A program made the translations under genes and the position numbers. 64,000 nucleotides of DNA from Sophora flavescens. Its lineage: Eukaryota > Streptophyta > Magnoliopsida > Fabales > Fabaceae. Each line of letters starts with the position of its first letter. Position 1 is the stretch's first letter. Location: NCBI GenBank assembly GCA_030762895.1, contig CM061068.1, positions 82,219,840-82,283,839 of the forward strand, given 5' to 3'. Positions 58,745 to 64,000 of this stretch are shown piece after piece. Under the pieces are notes generated by a model. The model searched no databases. It saw only the letters and a list, made by a program, of their open reading frames with translations, and was not told the origin of the DNA.

Positions 58745-60350
58745 TATTGTCAATTAATTACATGATTTATTTTTACAGTAGAATTTAAAAAGAGACGAAA
58801 TTAAAATAGAGAAAACGGGAAAAAATGCAATTATATATTATTTGATAGGGAGATAAAATTTTATATTTCTGCTCTAAGAATAATGTTTCCAATAATATCA
58901 ATAATATATTATAAAGTTAAAATTCTATTTTAAAATAATTAACACAATTCAGGTTTAAATTTTAATACTATATAAATTAACCTTTTCGTCGGTGATTTAC
59001 TATCAGTTTGTAAACATGGTATGCATCAAGCTCATTATAATGCTCATTTTATTTTTTTTTATTTTTTTTATATATAGGCCCTCTCTCACTTTTACAGTAT
59101 TATATGTTTGATTTATATGTTAAACACTTATCTTGGTTCTTCCAAATTTTTTATTCATGCTTGCTACTGCCTGCAACACGGTTACTTGCCAAAATAATCT
59201 TAAGCACATGGCTCCCGCAGGCTATTTCATTCAACCTCACCCCTTCATACATACAGGAAATACGTCTCCTCTTTCGTCCAAATTATATTGAAATTATGGT
59301 AAAACTTACACTACGTTCTTGTTTATAAAATTAAACTAACATCAATAATTGTTCTAGAAAATAATTCAAGATATAAATATTTATATAGAAATTTGAGATC
59401 AAAATAATATATGCGAAACATTTCTTTTTCATATTGTGAGATGTAATACTTCCATCATAACTAAATAATATTGAGATAAAACTGCTGATACAAAAGTGGT
59501 TTGCGCTTCTAAATTTTGACATTTTGTCAATTTTTCTTATCTTCCCACAAGATGATCAAATTCAAAGGCATCTTCCTTTACTTTTCCTCCTATGGTTCAA
59601 TCCAAATAGTGTAACTAGTAATATAACATGGATTTAATTAAAATATATTTTCTTACTTTTACAACCAATTATATATTGTCATATCATTAAAAATATCTGA
59701 TATTTATAATAATTTCTTAAAAATCACACAAGTATTTGATTGATCGATGGTATAAAAACTTTACATTGTAGTCACGTGCCCTCACTTTTCTAAACAATTT
59801 TAGACATTTATTTACTTATTTCGTTACACGTTAACATAATTACTAGCACATTTCATCCAAACATCAAACGCATATAGGAGCATTCAAATCCACGAACACA
59901 CGTCATGTTAATGGCCGTAAACGTTCATTATATATTATATAAATAGGCGACCCTTGTTAAATATATATATTAATTATTATTAAAGAGTAATTTTTGAATA
60001 CTTTATATTTAATTGATTTTTAATTTTATTTTATTTCGTTACTAATGCGTGTAGGACACTTATTGACAAAATCTATATATATGTTAATAAGTGTTTTAAT
60101 AACTTTAGTTAAGAAATATGTAATGACTTTAATTAATCCCTTAATATTAAATGCTTTTCAATTATTAAAAAAAAGCAATTTCGGTTTTCTAATGTAATAA
60201 ATAAATACTTTATTTTTATTTAATATTTTCATTTTAGTTTATGTTAAACTCCTAGAAAGTTTCATGGTGACACACACATCTACATGTGCCTCATTTACCT
60301 TGAATTAGGAGGTAATTAAGTCCCTCGCATGCATTCACACCCCATCACTA
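58745..60350. other. AT-rich intergenic DNA
   Basis: Poly-A/T runs and TA repeats. Only short non-conserved open frames; I see no gene or recognisable repeat. Confidence 0.6.
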
Positions 60351-60457
60351 AGTATTATAAATAGAAACACAACATGGCCAAATCAACAGGTTCCTAAGGC
60401 TCATCATTGAAAAACAAGATTGTCCTACAAAAATATTTGTATTGCTTTATAGCCATC
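60351..60457 (+). promoter_or_regulatory. TATA box and 5' leader of the small gene
   Basis: A TATTATAAATAG lies about 100 bp before the ATG at 60458. This spacing suits a plant core promoter with a short leader. CATCACTAAG precedes it. Confidence 0.5.
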
Positions 60458-61031
60458 ATGAGTTCCAAACCCGGAAACATCTCCAACGGTATGGGCTACA
60501 AGGAACAGCCACCTGCCAACAACAAAGGTTCCAGCTCTAAGAAGGATGATAAGAAAAAGCCATCAACTACTCAATCCGGTCTTTCCTATACTAATACTTG
60601 AAATGGGGGAAAGAAACGATTCAAGTTAACGTGGTAATATATATTAGACTGTATAAACCCCCCAACTTCACTTAATTTCTTGCACTAGAAATTTGTGTCA
60701 ATATTAGTCTTTGTTAATGTTTAAATTTTTTTTTTTTTTTTGGTGTCTATAGGTTTGATTTTTATATGGATTTTAATTTATTACTAAAATTTGAATTTAT
60801 TATTGAAATTTGAATCATGACTTTATTTAAATTATTAGCATTCATCACAAACACCATATTTGCTAAATCAGTGAGTGATAAGAATGATTTCTTTCTTTTT
60901 ACCTTTGTTTCGGTTAAGGTCACGGTCTTATTCCACTCATGATCATTTATCATTTTAATTTTGTTTCAGGTTCGTATGGAAGTGGGATCTATGTAGGAAG
61001 ATTTACGACAGCAGAGATTATTGTTGGATAA
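60458..61031 (+). CDS. Candidate small host gene, Lys/Ser-rich protein, possibly two exons
   Basis: The ATG at 60458 opens MSSKPGNISNGMGYKEQPP followed by an Asn/Ser/Lys-rich stretch (SSSKKDDKKKP). Unspliced, the frame stops at 60601 (47 aa). A splice from 60578 (G, then GTCTTT) to 60970 (after TTTGTTTCAG) would instead continue SYGSGIYVGRF...EIIVG to a TAA at 61029-61031, giving 60 aa. The acceptor is strong and the donor weak. A better donor at about 60634 (GTAATA) would place the intron in the 3' untranslated region. No signal peptide or membrane segment. I do not recognise the family. It is not part of any element found here and has its own TATA box. Confidence 0.45.
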
Positions 61032-62252
61032 AGTCAAAAGATATATATTCATTATTTGTGAATTGTTGTTTGTTTCATAATTAGTATTAGTATTTACAGT
61101 TTACAACTTCAGTGCTAGTTGCTATATAGTAACCTCCCATTTCCATGTAATTAAATTTATGCTAAACAATAATCCCTGAAAATTTATGTAATTTGCAAGA
61201 AGTCGTCAAGTACATTGTCAAATAATATGAAAGGATATTAGTAGCTAGCTAGCTTCTTACTTCCTTTGTAAGTTTATCCTTATATGAAAAGGTGTTATTC
61301 ATAAATTAGCGTGACAAATTAAGAACTCTCTGAAATATATATTTGTTTAGTCCCTTAGTATTCTCCATTTGTCTTCTTGTTTTGTCAATATTTAAATAAT
61401 CTTGACATAAGTCACATAATAACACTATTGAAAGATAATAAATGATTGAATTATATTTATTTTTTTTGGTGAATTCTTCCATATACCTTTAAAATTGGAG
61501 TAATATTTACCCACACATGTGGCCCTATCAAATCTCCACAACTAATACCATCTCATTTTAAATTTGATAACTCATGCATACTATGGTCAACCATAACAAA
61601 GGGTATATCTGTAAAAACAAAATAAATCATTTTTGCTTTTTTTTGCTTTTCATTCCAATACGTCTCCTCTCCCCCTTCACTCACCCTCACCTTCACCTCA
61701 CTGTAAATTTGACCATCTGCGCCTGCCACTGCACGAGAGTGTGTGAACTGAATTCTTAAAGCGAAACATATAAAGACATAAATAAGGATTCCTTATCTGA
61801 CAAAATAAAACAAATAAACCAACTTAATTAGCTTTACTATAATGATCACAATGATGCAGATCTGGAAACAATGAAAATGAAAAACATGTCTCATACAATT
61901 GAAACGGGGTTGGGGCTTCCTTTTCTTGGTATTATACGAGTACTTTACTGAAAAACCATAGGGTTTAGTGGTCTGAATCGAGAGATTTGTTCGGGTCGTT
62001 TTTCCGGGTCGTAAGATCCGTTCTTTCAACGGGCGAATGAGGAAGAAGGTGTTTATTCCCTAACGTCCGATTTCATACTTTATATTTATATAGTGCCTCT
62101 TAACGCTATTATTAGCTTTGTAGCGTGATGGTCAGCGAGCTATGCTTTATGATTTGTGGCAGCACATACCGTGTTCCAACCATAATTTTGTGATCTTTAG
62201 TAACCTATTTTTGTTTTGCAAATAAAACAAGGTAGAGTTGTGAAAATATTAA
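61032..62252. other. Intergenic DNA
   Basis: AT-rich. Near 62110-62200 a TAGCGTGATGGTCAGC / GTTCCAACC pair faintly resembles tRNA-type A and B boxes, too degenerate to call. No gene seen. Confidence 0.5.
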
Positions 62253-62334
62253 ACCAACAGGACAAATCTGAGATTGAAGAGAATTGAACCCACAACTAAG
62301 AATGCAAGAACAGAAGCACTCACCAACAGGACAA
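62253..62334 (-). repeat. 13-bp direct repeats around a tRNA-like fragment
   Basis: ACCAACAGGACAA occurs at 62253-62265 and 62322-62334. The 56 bp between read, on the minus strand, GGTTCAATTCT, close to a B box. It may be a SINE remnant with target duplication or a small tandem duplication. Confidence 0.35.
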
Positions 62335-63857
62335 CCATTACATTACTTATACGATATCTTTTAAATTTACTTAAGCTAACCATACATGTTACATTTATAA
62401 TTTTAATTCTTATCAAAAATGTTTTGTCACTCACGGTTATGAAAAATAAATTTAAAATTATTAAATTATTTTTTTATTTCCTATTAATTTTCATACATAT
62501 ACAATATTATATTATGAAGGTATGAAGTTATTTATAAAAAAAATAAAAATAAAAATAAGAATAAGATATGAAGTTATTTGTTTATTTGTTATAAGACATT
62601 TATTAGATGTCTTACGATAGTTCGCTATCCAAGTACCCCAATCTAATTAAAATATTTAATACTTAATTATTTATGAAAAATATTATTCGATATCAAAATT
62701 TCATTAATTGAAGCAAATGTATACCACCATAGTAGTTGATTCACAAATTTCTATAAAATTATTTGTTATTATGGGCGTCATAATAAATATTTTATGGGTT
62801 CTATACTAGGCAAGCATCCTGTATACGGTAAAAATGGCAGGGTAGTAGTAACCAAAGAGGGATCAAAAGCATAAGCATGTCTCATTTACTTCGGCGTCAC
62901 ATCCAGTCACGTCCAAGTGGGACGTGTTCCCAAACATGTACTTAGTCAATGTGTGATAAATTTTAACTAGGATGTGGTTGAGCGATAAGGTCAGCAGAAG
63001 AGGATTGATTGACTGTACATGAGACTAATATTAACTAGGAAGTGATCGAGTGAACCGAACCAAACCTGATGATAATCGGTTCGGTTATGAGGTGTAATGA
63101 TTCTGGAACAGAACCGGTTACTATGTTTTAATATATATATTTCTACATCTATTTTAATGTTTAATATTTTTTTGGACCGAACCGAACTAATTAATTTTCA
63201 TTTTTTATCATTAAATCTGAATGAAACCAACCATGAACACCCCTAGTAATATCATTTCGGGTTAAATATGTTTTTGGTCCTTACAAAATGAGCGAATTTT
63301 GATTTTGGTCCCTGGAACAGGCTGTTTTTAATTATGTTGTTTTAACAGTAAAAATATATTTAAATTTTGTTTCATATATCTTTTACAATTTTAACAAACA
63401 TATATTTTATTGTTTCGCAAGGCAAACAAGCGAGACTCACATTCTTTTTCGTTACATTTTTCGAGGGAAACACGCCTTCAATTCCATCAAAGAGACTAAT
63501 TAATCTTTCACCCATTACCCTATAAGAAATGACCAAAAGAACACAAAAAAATAAAAAAGAATTAAAACTGTACACATTGATATTCAGATCAAATAACATT
63601 TTTTTAATTTAAAAAAAGAACTAGAAGAAAACTGATTTAATTTCTTTCAGTTTTAACAAACTCTAGTTAGAGGACTGTGTTTATATCTTTGTAACTTGCT
63701 TCCAACTAACTTGGTGGAATCTACATTTTATAAGGAGAACGATAGCTAGCATATTCCTCATTTTATAGATAAAAAGAATCTCTGAGAGCAAACCAGAACC
63801 TCTATAGAGTAAAGACTTTCAACAAAACCAGAAGAAATTAAAGAAGAAGAAGAAGCA
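62335..63857. other. Intergenic DNA with repeat fragments
   Basis: Near 63050-63190 several AACCGAAC/GGTTCGGTT words form a loose inverted pair, as in many plant dispersed repeats. At 63258-63325 GGTTAAATATGTTTTTGGTCC is a phrase I associate with legume dispersed elements. Otherwise AT-rich with no gene. Confidence 0.45.
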
Positions 63858-64000
63858 TGTCTAATCATTCTCAATGACAGCATCTCAAGTCTGATCACGG
63901 CGTGACTCAGCCCACCAACAAGCCCACTCGGGCTCACTATCAAGAGATGTTGAGAAGGGATCTCTTCGGTCTCGTCGAGTTGCGGATCAACTTTTCCGAC
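63858..64000 (+). pseudogene. Partial reading frame at right edge, unidentified
   Basis: The ATG at 63858 is followed after five codons by TGA. The same frame then reads QHLKSDHGVTQPTNKP, RAHYQEMLRRDLFG, LVELRINFSD to the edge. Composition is clearly coding-like and less AT-rich than the DNA to its left. It could be a 5' exon of a host gene with a different start or splice, or the gag start of another retroelement. It is cut by the window. Confidence 0.35.

Noticed and set aside
62110..62200. Possible tRNA gene or SINE head
   Set aside because: The A- and B-box matches are too weak and no acceptor-stem pairing is visible.

Overview
The window is a eudicot plant nuclear genome segment, most likely a legume (Fabaceae). 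It is almost entirely nested transposable elements. The legume call rests on element types (long-LTR Ty3/gypsy, a SIRE/Maximus-like copia, CACTA with Ulp1-like exons, Athila-like elements with a tRNA-Asp primer site) and on a short repeat near 63260 that I associate with legumes. It is an inference. No bacterial or organellar genes are seen. Only about 6 kb at the right end (57966-64000) plus a 67-bp sliver (34180-34246) looks like pre-existing host DNA.

Layout. (1) Positions 1-34179 are one minus-strand Ty3/gypsy element, A: gag remnant, leader, Met-type primer site, and a 3.8-kb 5' LTR. Its leader is split by a 14.3-kb plus-strand array, W (745-15046). W reads LTR-gag-LTR-gag-LTR-gag-LTR, i.e. 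three tandem copies of a gag-only element sharing LTRs, bounded by one 5-bp target duplication (AAACT). A's LTR is split by a 15.2-kb minus-strand copia element (16841-32045). That copia element is in turn split by a 5.9-kb CACTA-like DNA transposon (22034-27960) carrying a spliced transposase/Ulp1-like gene and duplicated pieces that look like a captured first exon.

(2) Positions 34247-57965 are a solo LTR, B, of the same family as A (target duplication TCTAA). B is split by a further element, X2 (35837-55447, target duplication TCCAA). Between the two X2 LTR remnants lie a reversed LTR fragment (D), an Athila-like element (Z) with gag-protease and env-like remnants but no reverse transcriptase, and a minus-strand gag-only gypsy remnant (Y).

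(3) Positions 57966-64000 are AT-rich host DNA. They hold a 0.78-kb MITE-like element with terminal inverted repeats, one candidate small host gene near 60458-61031, and a partial unidentified reading frame at the right edge.

The target duplications give a relative chronology: A precedes W and copia, copia precedes CACTA, and B precedes X2, which precedes its contents. Almost all transposon genes carry stop codons or frameshifts. The exceptions are the third W gag (10846-12324), which is fully open, and the CACTA gene, whose frame is kept across its inferred splice junctions except at one internal break. The most unusual items are the W array, its duplicated cysteine module, the inner/outer LTR haplotypes, and the captured exon-like segments in the CACTA element.
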